The notes beneath the pieces were generated by a model. It was not told the origin of the DNA. It ran no database searches and saw only the letters and a list, made by a program, of their open reading frames with translations. The position numbers and the translations under genes are program-made. 64,000 nucleotides of DNA, taken from positions 3,710,054 to 3,774,053 of the forward strand of contig NC_047070.1 in assembly GCF_902459465.1 (NCBI RefSeq), given 5' to 3'. Shown here one piece after another: positions 34,801-64,000 of this stretch; positions within the stretch are counted from its first letter, which is position 1; the number at the start of each line of letters is the position of its first letter. This stretch comes from Asterias rubens (Eukaryota > Echinodermata > Asteroidea > Forcipulatida > Asteriidae).

Positions 34801-37800
34801 CTCAAATCCTAGATACTATACTTGCTCAAAGAATTTGCCATGTTGACTCTATTCCAGCATAATGTGACTAAAGAAGTTTTAATACTGGTCTCTTTCACAA
34901 TTTATGAATACGGCCCATTGTGTCTCACACATGTCTTGCTTAATACACATAAGATATACATTCAATGGGCTACTGTTTCAAGGGTATCACTGTATGGGGT
35001 GGTGGTCTCTACAGGCATTATTCATTGATTGGGTCATGATTGGAATGGTGATGAGGTAAACCATGGAGCAATAAACACATGTCTATAGACTTGGGTAGCT
35101 CTATCAGTGTAATAATAATAATTTGGGGGCTAATCGTCCTTACTCGCAGCTAAAGCTGAATTGCGAAGGAGGCGTCTACAACGTGTTCGAGAAGCAGGCA
35201 TGCAAGGGCGCATTCAGCTGCCAGCCACATCAACCCATTATGACCACGGAGCACAGTCAAGATCGAAAGTGTTTGATTTTTTCCCGAGGGAGGAAAACCG
35301 GATAGTCTGGAAAACCCTCGTGGCACAGCAGAGAACCAACACACAACTCAACTCACATTTATGGCCCGACCAGGAAACGAACCGGGGTCACCTTGGTGAG
35401 AGGCGAGCGCCTTACGCACAAGCCAACCGTGCCACCCGAATTGTGAGTGTCCAGTGCAAGGATACTACATCTGTCACTGCAAATCTCACTTGATAATTTT
35501 TTTCTGTAAACCATAATTTGCAGATGAAGAGCTGCCGTCCAAGGAAGTCTGCCCCGAGTTGTACCCAAGCCTAAACTGTCAGCACTTCCTCATCTCCCAC
35601 GCTGTTAAAGTGACGAGTCTCTTGGAGATGGATCTCGGCCATTGCCATCGCCTCATCAGCGGCTGGCAGGTAGACTTCCCCAACGACAGCTGGTACTATC
35701 AGCCCTTTGCATCATGCGGCCCGATCAAACGCGCCAAGAACAAGCAAAACAAGAGACTGCTTGGGCACTATCCCGACATGAAGCAGACGTTCCTCTTCTG
35801 TTGTCAGAACGAGGGACAACGCCAGCTCCTGCATACCTACGGTTCAGTCTGCGTTCTGGACAGCCCCCACGGGAAGACCGTCCTGCCGACGTACTTCCTG
35901 CTGGTACGCACCAACGCCGGGTACCAGGTGGTGTCGACAATCATCATGCAGTTCTGGAACAGTAACATGTTAGTTGAAGCCATGCAGGTCATCAAGGACT
36001 GGAACCCTGACTGGCAGCCAAAGGCTTTACTGGTTGAAATGATCGAGGATGAGGTACCAGTCTTGGAGGTGCTCTTCCCAGGTATGGATTTCCATGATTA
36101 TTTTTTAAGACTTTTTTGTTAGATTTGAAACAAAAACATTTTAATGGTTTTGAACAGTATTTTTCGATTTTGAATGGTAAAACTGAGATAAAAAAAAGGA
36201 AATCATCTGATGTATGGAAAAGTTGCATGCCTGAGTTAGGGAGACTTCCAGAACTCTTGGTTACCTTCGAGTTTTGGCCAAATCTGAGTGTGGAAATATT
36301 TAATTTCCCCAGTGTGGGATAATATTGTTCTTATCTTATCTTATCTTATCTTATCCATTATTTGTAAAATGTTTCCTTCTCTATTCAATTTTTAAAAGAA
36401 TGTCAGGTGCTGGTCTCGTTCGTCCATCGTGAGAGGGCGTGGCTTGACTTCTTTTCCAACGAGGAGGACCAGTCTTACGTCCTTAGCCTTCTAGATCCCA
36501 TGTTCTTTGCAAAGACGAAGGAAGACTTCAACGATGCCCTCAAGGCCCTTCAAGAGACCCCTCTATGGACGGAAAACAAGAGATTTCAGTTCTGGATGAG
36601 GGTCAGATGGCTGCCATGTTATCCGGTTTGTTTAAAACTAATTATTTTACTCTTTCATGAGTCTTTTGTGTCATAGCCAAGTGTTGGTTTGAGTCCCGGT
36701 CATGTCATTCAGGTGCTTTTAGCAAGATACTTGTTGATAATATCCTTCGGCAGATAGCAGATCAACTCGTACATTGGTACTAGGATTGGTAGTGTACAAA
36801 AAAGAACCAAGAACACTTATCACTTATCATGGTGGCACGGTTGGCTTGTGCGTAAAGCGCTCGCCTCTCACCAAGGTGACCCCTGTGCGATTCCCGGCCA
36901 GGGCCATATGTGAGTTGAGTTGTGCGTTGGTTCTCTGCTGTGCCACAAAGGTTTTCCAGAACATCCGGTTTTCCTCCCTCGGGAAAAATCAAACACTTTC
37001 GATCTTGGCTGTGCTCCGTGGTCATTATGGGTTGATGTGGCTGGCAGCTAAATGCGCCCTTGCATGCCTGCTTCTCGAACACGTTTTAGCCGCGTCCTTC
37101 GCAATTCAGCTCTTAGCTGCGAGTAAGGATGATTAGCCTCCCGAATTATTATTATAATATGGAAGAGTAGTCTGAGCTAATATCAGTGTTTCGGGTTTAC
37201 ATAGCAAGTACCCTTGTTTACAGGTTTATTCGAACTTGTAAGCTACGAAAGATTCAGGGGTTATCTCGAGTTAGGACGAGTAAGTATGCATGCTTCAGTG
37301 CAGGGTTGGGACTCGTTCTTAGTCCAAAGATTAGTCTCAAGTTAGGAAGAGTTTTGTGAAATCAACGGCTAATTAGTTATAAGTCATCCACTGTTTCGTC
37401 ATGGACACTGTTTCTTCATTCAAAAACATCTTAAAAACTCGCTGGTTTCCAGTTCCTCTTTAAATGTATTCGCTTTTCATTGCCTTTTTTTGCTGAGGGC
37501 CACGATCTAGATGGAATGGTGTATAGAGATCCTGATATTATTAATATTATTATATTAAAACAACTTTGGATTTGTTTTTCTCCTACAGAAGTGGTCGATA
37601 GCATTCTTCAGTGAAGAAACTCTTTTCACCATGTGCGCCAACAATGGTCTGGACTTGTTACGTGAGGCTTTGGAGTATACATGGTTGGAGAATGTCCGTA
37701 GTCGGAGCCTGAGCGAGCTGCTAACCTGCCTGGCCATGGACGAGCTGCCAAGATTATTCAAGAGGTACACATCAAAACCAGGAGAATGCTTTGTGTGTAG

Positions 37801-39452
37801 TTGTTCCTTGCATATCTGGGCCTAATTTCAATCACAGTTCTCCTTTCAGGAGAATCAATCAGTATCGACTGACTCTACAATGAAACCTGTGAACCCCTGA
37901 AAATCAGCCCACTTCTCTCTTATCTCTTCAGTCTCCCAACGATGACTAGAGCAAGCTAGTCAAACGTTGGGACCAATTTAAGAACTCACTCCATGATAGT
38001 GCAGTTAAAGGACTGAGAAGTCTCTCCAACAATCCGATAAATCTACTTCGCAGTAGTAGATTATATAGCAAGACAGTTCTCTAAAGATACACACATGGTG
38101 TTACTGCAAACCAACATATACTGATACCTCACTATGCAATGCCTCAAATCATGTTTTCATAGAGCTGCTCAAACAAAAAACATTGCTTAACAATTTGCTG
38201 CTAAGCAAAAAAGAGCATTATACCCAGGCATAAATTGTACACGCGACATTGTAATTTGGCTGGTCACTTTATTCTGGTAAGCAAAAATTTGTTGTGCTAA
38301 ACTAATTTTTCTGCCTAAGCACCTCTGAGAAATTTGGCCCCACTTTGAGGCACTTCAAACACACTTTCATTTTAGCTGAACAACAAATTTCAGCATTCCC
38401 ATTATTAAGCAAAATAAACACTAAACCATTGATCCATTTCAATTTGAGTCGGAGGAGTTGCGTTTACCCATAGGTATCTTTTTGTTTATTAAATCACCAG
38501 CTACACAAAGAAAAACATCTCCATGCAAGCCGCTACAAGGTACCAGGTAAACCCAAAGCTTCCGATGTACATCCGACATCTACCGGTACCCGTCCGCCCA
38601 TTCATCAACGAGGTTCTGTCCTCAACGCCGATGATGCAGGTAGTACTGATATCCGAGGGACGATATCTCGTCAGTTTCCAGGACGTTGACGATAGATTCC
38701 GGGTCTCGTTCGGTACCGAGGACGAGTACCCATCATGCGACTGTTGGACCTGGAAGAGCAAGATGGAAATCTGTGAGCACTTCTGCGCAGTGTTCAAACA
38801 GTGCATCAACTGGCACTGGTGCAAACTCTCCCCCTTGTATACGGACAACCCGATCTTCAAAATTGACCAGTCGCAGTTGGACCTGCCCTTTCAGGACACG
38901 CCCAGATGCGGGGACCAGGCCCAAACAGACATCTTCAGACATAAGGAGTTCTTTCAGGTTGCGATGGATGACTTCGGAGCAGTGGAGGAGGTGTTAGAAC
39001 ACAATATGAGCAGTGACGGTGATGCCGACACAGCCGGCGAAGACATGGCCGGCGAAGACATGGATGACATGGACGACGTCGTGAGTGACTCCTTGGAGCT
39101 GAACGTGAAACAAACAACGTGTAACAGTCTCTTGGAGAGGCTGGGTCAGGTTTCCAAGCATGTGACCAACTCAAGCGCCATGGACTTCATGACCACTAAG
39201 ATGGTAGAGCTACTCCAGCAGATGCAGCAGTATGACAACGTTATCGTTGTCAGGGAGAAACGGGAGGCAACACCCTCATCATCCCTTGATAACGGCGGGG
39301 GACGGAAGAAATTACGCAGCGGGCCATCTCCACCAAGGGTTACTCGTCAAGTAAAGAAAGCTGTGTCATTATCGAACAACAGTCCACAGAAGCAGCTACA
39401 TGACCTGGATTTGGGTTCAGGTGGTGGCGCAGATTTCACAGGTGACAGTTGA
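28877..39452 (+). CDS. CaRF/ALS2CR8-like - MULE transposase-like - SWIM zinc-finger protein, complete, nine coding exons
   Basis: Coding exons are 28877-29375, 30041-30228, 30705-30806, 31332-31487, 33050-33182, 35524-36081, 36399-36601, 37589-37764 and 38501-39452, all GT-AG and phase-consistent, 988 aa. The start ATG has a good context (AACAACATGG). Residues 1-120 are acidic and probably disordered. Residues about 130-320 carry WRGRED, FIMVGRKSWGCHLG, KKLGCPA and LKFRDFP, a pattern I associate with the CaRF/ALS2CR8 family of animal transcription factors. Residues about 440-600 follow the MULE transposase pattern (LD472, PTYFLLVRTNAGYQVV, DWNPDWQP, VHRERAW). A SWIM zinc finger follows: C751-x-C753-x9-C763-x-H765. 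The C-terminal 190 residues hold a D/E-rich stretch and a basic KKLRSGPSPPRVTRQVKK patch that could be a nuclear signal. Likely a nuclear DNA-binding protein derived in part from a transposase. The first AATAAA downstream is at 40872. Confidence 0.88.
30350..30425. repeat. perfect short hairpin in intron 2
   Basis: GAAATCTCTTTTGAGTAGT and GGTTCTGAAAA are mirrored by TTTTCAGAACC and ACTACTCAAAAGAGATTTC. It is flanked by ACTTTGCATGGTGG on the left. Remnant of a palindromic MITE. Confidence 0.7.
30928..31277 (-). mobile_element. TTAA-class MITE, family A, internally deleted
   Basis: TTAAAGGCGGTTGACACTAT to GGTGTCCAGTGCCTTTAA, TTAA on both sides. About 40 bp shorter than relatives. It ends 54 bp before the exon at 31332. 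Confidence 0.85.
31611..31855. repeat. GGGCCCAATTTCATAG palindrome, short subtype
   Basis: Arms GGGGCCAATTTTATAGAGCT and AGCGCTATGAATTGGACCC, with AAATTTGCTAAGCA and AAAACAGGATTACC blocks as in the other short members. Confidence 0.7.
32676..32960. repeat. GGGCCCAATTTCATAG palindrome, long subtype, inverted relative to 936
   Basis: Near full-length reverse complement of the repeat at 936-1216, including CACACGAAAAGGCATGC and AATAAATGACGTCACAATGC. It ends 90 bp before the exon at 33050. Confidence 0.8.
33401..33573 (+). repeat. GCCGAGTTTGCAAGGT repeat element, short intronic copy
   Basis: AACTGGGTGCCGAGTTTGC, GTGGGTGCCGAGTTTGCAAG, then TGACCGCGG and GAAAGGAAAAGGCCGGCCGG. Immediately after it, GAAGGAGCTTTATAAAGGTG (33628-33647) repeats the last bases and donor of the upstream exon (33164-33187). 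Confidence 0.75.
34594..34809. repeat. palindromic repeat family K
   Basis: Shares CTATACC, GGACAGTTCTTTTCAGAACT, CTACCTGGCAAGTAGATACG, GGTGTTACCGCAAACCAAAT and CACCATGCAATGCCTCAAAT with 1290-1574. The left arm is truncated. Confidence 0.7.
35112..35441 (-). mobile_element. tRNA-derived SINE, minus orientation
   Basis: About 330 bp, matching the SINE at 36829-37155 in reverse. The tRNA-like head (GGTGGCACGGTTGGCTTGTG) lies at the right and the tail next to AATAATAATAAT at the left. It ends about 80 bp before the exon at 35524. Confidence 0.8.
36329..36355. repeat. CTTAT microsatellite
   Basis: About five tandem TTATC units in the 317-bp intron between the exons ending at 36081 and starting at 36399. 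Confidence 0.9.
36829..37155 (+). mobile_element. tRNA-derived SINE, plus orientation
   Basis: Head ATGGTGGCACGGTTGGCTTG with an A-box-like region, a B-box-like GTGCGATTCCCGG, a body containing TTTTCCTCCCTCGGGAAAAA, and an ATTATTATTATAAT tail. Its inverted partner lies at 35112-35441. Confidence 0.8.
37241..37372. repeat. palindromic repeat family J, degraded
   Basis: Contains TCTCGAGTTAGGACGAGTAA, TAGTCTCAAGTTAGGA and GTTTTGTGAAATCAACGGC, matching the copies at 4856, 53091 and 58976. The left arm is poorly kept. Confidence 0.55.
37405..37550 (+). pseudogene. possible non-LTR retrotransposon 3' tail
   Basis: One frame reads SFKNILKTRWF before several stops, then GPRSRWNGV, resembling the FK..LKT..F end of jockey/CR1-like proteins. 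It ends in an ATATTATTAATATTATTATA tract. Weak, short match. Confidence 0.3.
38000..38150. repeat. palindromic repeat family K, fragment
   Basis: Has ACTGAGAAGTCTCTCCAACA, AAGACAGTTCTCTAA, CATGGTGTTACTGCAAACC and CACTATGCAATGCCTCAAAT, as in 34594-34809. Confidence 0.65.
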
Positions 39453-40213
39453 CAAAGGTGACCAACGTGCCATGGTTATTATTCCCCTCAATGCAAAGCA
39501 ATTCTGGCGTGTCATGGCTATGCGGTTTAGAGTATCCGACTCCAGATCTGGGGGCCGAGTTATCATGGTGTGGGTTTGAATGCCGGTCATGACAATTGTG
39601 TTATAATTTTAACTAGAATTGCTCATATGTTCACCCAGTGGTAAAAAGGTACTTGGTGAGGGCAGAGATGGTTCTTGTAATTGATTAAGCTTGGTGCAGT
39701 ACTCGGCAACACAAGGCTGTATACTCCCATGGGAGCTGATGTGGTTTAAGAAATTAATAACACGTGAAGAATTTAAACCCTATATGAGAAGTCACTATTA
39801 TTTTTATTTCATTTATACATCGTCTATAAGAACATTCCTACTCACTATGTCGTGCATTGAGACAGAATAATTCCAAAGTCTATTGACTCAATTCACCCGA
39901 CGTCATCATCAGAAAAATCTTGAATGCGCCATACTGGTGGGCAACTTCACTGTGTGTTTTTATATACAACTCTATGCTGTGGTTATGCAGTACAGTGCGC
40001 ATTTTAAGCGGCGCGGCGTTAACACACGCAAGCCTAACTGGCTGTAAGACACCACCTTTTGCTCAGTATTTAAGATCGATTCCTATCTTAACTCTTGCAG
40101 TGTCCTTTTTTTTTGCATGTTGAACCAATGGTCAATTTTTTGAGCTTTTTCTAAATTCTGTTTTTGAAGGAAAAAAGTCTTTCCCACAAAACAAAAGGTA
40201 TCTTGCTGATTTG

Positions 40214-40601
40214 TTAAAAGGCAGTGGACACTATTGGTAATTGTCAAAGACTAGCCTTCACAGTTAGTGTATCTCAACATGTGCATAAAATAACAAACCT
40301 GTGAAAATTTGAGCTCAATCGGTCATCAAAGCTGCGAGATAATAATGAAAGAAGAAAACACCCTTGTCACACGAAGTTGTGTGCGTTTAGATGGTTGATT
40401 TCGAGACCTCAAGTTTAAAACTTGAGGTCTCGAAATCAAATTCGTGGAAAATTACTTCTTTTTCCAAAACAATGGCACTTCAGAGGAAGCTGTTTCTCAC
40501 AATGTTTTATACCATCAACCTCTCCCCATTACTCGTTACCAAGAAAGGTTTTATGCGAATAATTATTTTGAGTAATTACCAATAGTGTCCACTGCCTTTA
40601 A
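40214..40601 (+). mobile_element. TTAA-class MITE, family A
   Basis: TTAAAAGGCAGTGGACACTA to TAGTGTCCACTGCCTTTAA with TTAA on both sides. It lies about 760 bp beyond the stop codon of the CaRF-MULE-SWIM gene, possibly inside its 3' UTR. Confidence 0.85.
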
Positions 40602-42697
40602 CATGTGTATTATGGGTTGTATGATACTTTTTCAGTACATATAAAATATTGGATTGTACGCCTACAACCTTGGCACAGAAATAATTAAGATCAATCTTAG
40701 CTATTTATGTGAAATTGAGATCAATCCAAGTGCAAGTTCAACAAGGAACCTTCAAAGGCGTTTATAAACACCAGTCGGTTAAGAAAAGTGTGGCTCTTCG
40801 TCCAGCGGGGAGTGATAGTAGAATTGAGGAACAAACAATTCATAGTTCATCTCGGTAACTTAATGTTCTAAAATAAACAAAAACAAGTACCGCAACCAAT
40901 TGACAAACAATTATTTATTAATAGTATGTTTTTAGAAATGATTAACAAATTAACAATAAAAGGGATATTTAATACACCAATATTTTGATTTATTTGTATA
41001 AAAAGGCGACTTTAATTTTAGGTATTTTGGTCAACATACATAAATCGTCACTGACTCCACAAACTGTTGCACTGTGTACAAAACCACTTTTTGTAAGTTT
41101 TCAGTTTTTGACATGTACAAACAATGTTCATCGAGGCCTATATTTTTATGATGTTTAAACACTTCAGGAGCTTAAAGTACAATGATGATGCGACTTTTGC
41201 ATACATTTTCAACACCACAATCTGACACATACCCTTCTCATTTTATTGCTCATTAATTCAGGCGACAATCAATAAAATGCACCTTCAAGGCATCAAGCCT
41301 CCATTGTCAGAAAACTAGTTGAACACTCTGAATATTTGTGGGAAAGCTTGATTTTAAAAAGCGTTTTAAATGCTGTTTTCTTTAGTTGCTTCTTTTTACT
41401 GGTATCTATGTGTGTATCAGTTTGTGGAGTCAGTAATAAAATGTATGGAAGATTTAAAATACAACAAAATAGTTTCAAAAATAACTTCACTCAAACCCCC
41501 GCCTAAAAGCCTTGTTTTAATAAACTTTAATATGAGATAAATATGTACATTTGTAGTAAATTTACGATTTTTTGTATATAACACAAGTTTATAATATTCT
41601 TTAAATAATACGTTACACTTGTTTCCTACGAGTATATTTTATATGTCTTCCATGATGACCTATGACATTATTTATCATTGGTTTGTATTTTCATTACGTA
41701 CAAAATCGTAAAAAAAGAAAATCGCTTGCGAAGAAAATTAGCGTAATGGGATTTTGGTCATCAGTTGTACATGATGAAGTTTATTCAGAGTGCCTTGGAA
41801 AAAAACTGCAACAATTAACATATTTTGCGAAAAAGAAGAGAAACTTTTACTGGTTTACTTGACAATGGGCGCTGGTTTTGGATGCAAAAAGCAGCCATTT
41901 GAAAGACTTTTTTATACTTAAATGTACGTTAAATATTTGAGTGTATCACTTTTCCTAACACATTTAAGTTTCTTTTCAAATACGTGTTTTATATAAAAAG
42001 ATGAGTTTACCTTTGTTCATAATTGGTTCCAATTGTTTTGTAAAGTTACAATAAAGAAACGAAAAGCATTGATGATGTGGAATGCAAAATAAGGGTCCGT
42101 CTGCAGAATTTTGAGTGATTTAAAGAAGATGTCAGTTTGATTTTTGTTTCCAGACGTTTAAAAAGTTTGAATTCAGATGAAAGTCTGAAATTTCTGTATA
42201 TTAATTTCAACTTAACACCCAAATAAATGTAAGTGCATTGTAAAGTTCTGTGATGAAATTGAATTATTAAATGCCTTTATTTTAAAATTATGTTTGCGTA
42301 GAAGGTCTTGCAAAATTTCTTTTCAGCATCTTGTTTTTGCAACTGATTAAAAATTACTTCATTGATTTGAAATCGTCTCTCTTTTTCTGGACATAAAATA
42401 AATTTATGGAAAACCTGTTCTTGTTAGAAATGTACATTACTTTAAACCACAGGCAGATAGTTAAAAAACAAACTTTTGTTTTAAATACGCAGAGCTGAGC
42501 TAAATCAAAATTGACCGAAATATACAATCAGGAGATTAAAAGTGAGAAATAATACTTCAGAGTTTGAAAGACAGCAGAGCGACATATACAATAACAATTT
42601 ATTTGCAGTAGGGCAGAAAATAGAGAAATATTTAAACTGAGCAGAGCACCTTTGTCATCTTTTATCAGAAGAATGATATGAAGCTCCTACTCTAAAC

Positions 42698-42940
42698 CAG
42701 GACCCAATTTCATAGAGCTGCTAAGCACAAAAATTTGCTTAGCATGAAATGTTTGCCTTGATAAACACAGGATTTCCCAACCAAATTTCTATGTGATGTT
42801 CAAGATAAGCAAACAGATGAATACCAGTACCGAGCAAATGCAACAAATGGAAATTTGGTTGGTAATCCTTTTTTAATCAAGGAAGAAATTTTCATGCTAA
42901 GCAACTTTTTGTGTTTAGCAGCTCTATAAAATAAGGCCCT
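42698..42940. repeat. GGGCCCAATTTCATAG palindrome, short subtype
   Basis: Arms GGACCCAATTTCATAGAGCT and AGCTCTATAAAATAAGGCCC. Interior has TTGCTTAGCATGAAATG and CAACAAATGGAAATTTGGTT blocks. Confidence 0.7.
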
Positions 42941-43138
42941 GGAAAACTTGTTTTATTTTGCTCATCAAATAGATGAGAAGAAGAGGTTTCAAATACAGTC
43001 GGAGTTGCAAGAAAATAATGAGAAAAAACACACCCCTGTTGCATAGAATTGCGTGCTTCAAATGCCTGAAAAAAAGCTTCATGCCTGAAGCCTTTCCCAG
43101 ATTGCTGAAAACTTTACTTTTTCTCTAAAGCCACAACA

Positions 43139-43260
43139 TCCTTTTTGAGGTATGGCGGACGAGCTAGGAGTCTACTGTTTGGTTTGGGTGTATACACACA
43201 AATTTACCCAAACCTTCTAGTGTTGTAACATTGTGACCGCCATATCTCAAAATGGCTTAT
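43139..43260. repeat. small palindromic MITE, second copy
   Basis: TCCTTTTTGAGGTATGGCGG at the left mirrored by CCGCCATATCTCAAAATGGC at the right, with GGTTTGGGTGTATAC in the middle. Same family as 2989-3124. Confidence 0.75.
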
Positions 43261-44724
43261 TAATTCAAATTGTATGCTCTGTACCAAGTATATTTTTATG
43301 GTAATTGGTTTTTAAAGTAATGGGTTAGTATGGGAGAGGACAAGCTTAATATGGCTAAAGGGAGTCTTTAAGCTTAACAGTTTTACTTTATTTTACCACA
43401 ATTCTAACGTCAATAAAGCAACCCATTTAAATAAATATTTCCTTTTACATATACTTTTCTTTCGCCTAAATGATTTTCGAAACGAAGATGTAAAAACACA
43501 TATCCAGATTCAGCGCGGCAAAAATCTTCATTCAAAACAATTTATCTAATCACCCTGTTTCCAATCACCCTGTCCTTCAACCTTTTAGGAACTTTAACGT
43601 TGGTTACAATAAAAAGATACAAGATTTATAGACAATAAAATGAGTTGCTAGTTTTGCATTTTTTTAGAGAATTTTTCCAGCCCACTAAATATTCTACCAA
43701 TGATATTAATAATAATAGTCTTATAAAGCACACATATCCAGCAATAAAGTATCAAGGTGCTTCAATAGTTTGAACCCAAAATAACTATTGCATCCGTTTC
43801 CTTGCCAGCAAGAAAATAAAATAACTATTTCGATACACACAAGTGAAAGCTCATTAGGAATTTAAAAAATTAAAGCCACCCTATGTTGATTTAATCCAAT
43901 AAACCCCTAAACAAAATTACAGTTTTTTGACAATCTAACTTTAATTATTACATAAGGATTATGTTACCCTGATTCAACGTAACATAGTTACAGAAACTAG
44001 GCTTTATCACAAAATGTTTAGTTACTTATTAATTCTTACATTAAGTACTTATAATTATGAGACAATCATAAGGGCGGTAAATACACCCTATAACTTCACA
44101 GTCTCAATATACCTGGGGCAGCCATCTTGATTTCTCCCATTCAAATCAATACAACCAAATCAAGGCTTGAAGGAGAAATAGTCTGGTTCCTTTTCTTGCA
44201 GGAAACATTAGCAGCAATTACTGTGTATGGATACGCCGAACATGACCAAGATGGAGCAGCATTGTAATGGTGTTTTGACCCAAGCCACGTAACGCCATCA
44301 TCACAATAATCTTGGATGCTTGACACAAAAATTTTAATTTCTGTCATCAGTCCCCGCATAAAAGGTTAGAGCAAAATGTCCGCCCTAGCTCAGGCCTAGA
44401 ATTTCATCTTTGAGAGGGCAAAGGACACTTCTACTGGAAAATCTTAAAGTCTATTTGAAACTTTTGAAGGAGCACCAAGGCATAAAGGCAAAGACCAGGG
44501 AAACAGAGGACATGACCAGCAGATAACTCCGGGCCTGCTAGCTGTGTACGCAAAGAATAATTGGTCATGTAAACTGCACACACTCATTACCAATAATAAT
44601 TAGACGCTTTCAAGTATTGCACCAAAGCACCTTACACTATTAATACCCCTGTTCATTTAGGCTTATTCCTGCAACATACATAGTACAAGAAGTAGGACAG
44701 CCAAAAGGGCAACAGTGTCACAAT

Positions 44725-44746
44725 TTTATTGCCATGCAGTTTTATT
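44725..44746 (-). promoter_or_regulatory. candidate poly(A) signals of the ADAM gene
   Basis: Two AATAAA hexamers on the minus strand, at 44725-44730 and 44741-44746, lie about 255-275 nt after the ADAM stop codon. The order and distance fit a short 3' UTR. No transcript evidence is available here. Confidence 0.45.
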
Positions 44747-44998
44747 CATGCAAGTAGAAAAAAACAAATAAATAAAGACATGAATCAATAAAAAAAAAAG
44801 ACAACAATAAGTGACCAAACAAAACTTCAATAGTTGAGAAGAACAAATTTATCCCAACCGTTAATAGGTTGACGTGTACTGAAGTTTCTTGACTCAAAAT
44901 GATGCAAGAGCTCCAGATTTACTGTGAACCAGTTGTTCCAGAGCAAACTCTTGCAGATTTTAAGAAGTAAAAAGGACTCATAATTTAGGAAGCATGTA

Positions 44999-63870
<18,872 letters not shown>

Positions 63871-64000
63871 CTGAGGAAAATAAATCAAATGATATATTTA
63901 CTTAAACAAGTGGACACTTTCAGAACAGAAAAAAAAATAAAAGTTCACAGATTTACAAATAAGAAAATAGAATTAGCTGTTGCAAACAACTTACCAACCA

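Larger units (their letters stand above)
39453..44998. other. convergent intergenic region
   Basis: No coding exon recognised. Repeats: a reversed TTGACTCAATTCACC/GCGCCATACTGG element (about 39880-40030), a family A MITE (40214-40601), a GGGCCC palindrome (42698-42940), a small MITE (43139-43260) and a degenerate palindrome around 44100-44350. About 40.9-42.6 kb is plain AT-rich sequence with no structure that I can name. Confidence 0.5.

Overview
The window is nuclear DNA of an animal with intron-rich genes. All splice sites used below are GT-AG. It is AT-rich and crowded with short palindromic transposon remnants, tRNA-derived SINEs, truncated non-LTR retrotransposons and microsatellites. 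The gene content (a FAM20 secretory kinase, a meltrin-type ADAM, the ATP synthase small subunit DAPIT, and a CaRF-MULE-SWIM protein) fits a marine invertebrate deuterostome. An echinoderm is my best guess; this is inference, and I cannot name a species from sequence alone.

Layout, left to right. (1) A FAM20-family kinase on the minus strand, nine coding exons between 18490 and 1956; the joined reading frame is 476 codons plus stop and every intron phase matches. (2) ATP5MK (DAPIT/USMG5) on the minus strand, two coding exons between 23779 and 22350, 66 aa. (3) A gene-poor stretch, 23.8-28.8 kb, with a 0.93 kb fold-back palindrome, a 16-bp tandem array, an element carrying eight copies of a 14-bp motif, and a short GCCGAG-rich repeat. 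(4) On the plus strand, a nine-exon gene (28877-39452, 988 aa) that joins a CaRF/ALS2CR8-like region, a degenerate MULE transposase core and a SWIM zinc finger. (5) A repeat-filled convergent intergenic region, 39.5-45.0 kb. (6) On the minus strand from 63870 to 44999, the last eleven coding exons of an ADAM metalloprotease-disintegrin of the ADAM9/12/19/33 type (733 codons in the window); its 5' part lies beyond the right edge.

The genes are ordinary monocistronic eukaryotic units and nothing shows that they act in one pathway. FAM20 would act in the Golgi lumen, ADAM at the cell surface, ATP5MK in the mitochondrial inner membrane and the CaRF-MULE-SWIM protein probably in the nucleus. Most exons were found by reading splice sites and protein motifs on both strands, because many are shorter than usual ORF cut-offs. 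They include a 37-nt microexon and the FAM20 C-terminal exon.

The main points for follow-up are the CaRF-MULE-SWIM protein with altered transposase acidic residues, an inverted SINE pair around the two exons that carry its transposase core, the eight-motif element, the large fold-back, and small duplications that copied a splice donor in FAM20 and an exon end in ADAM.
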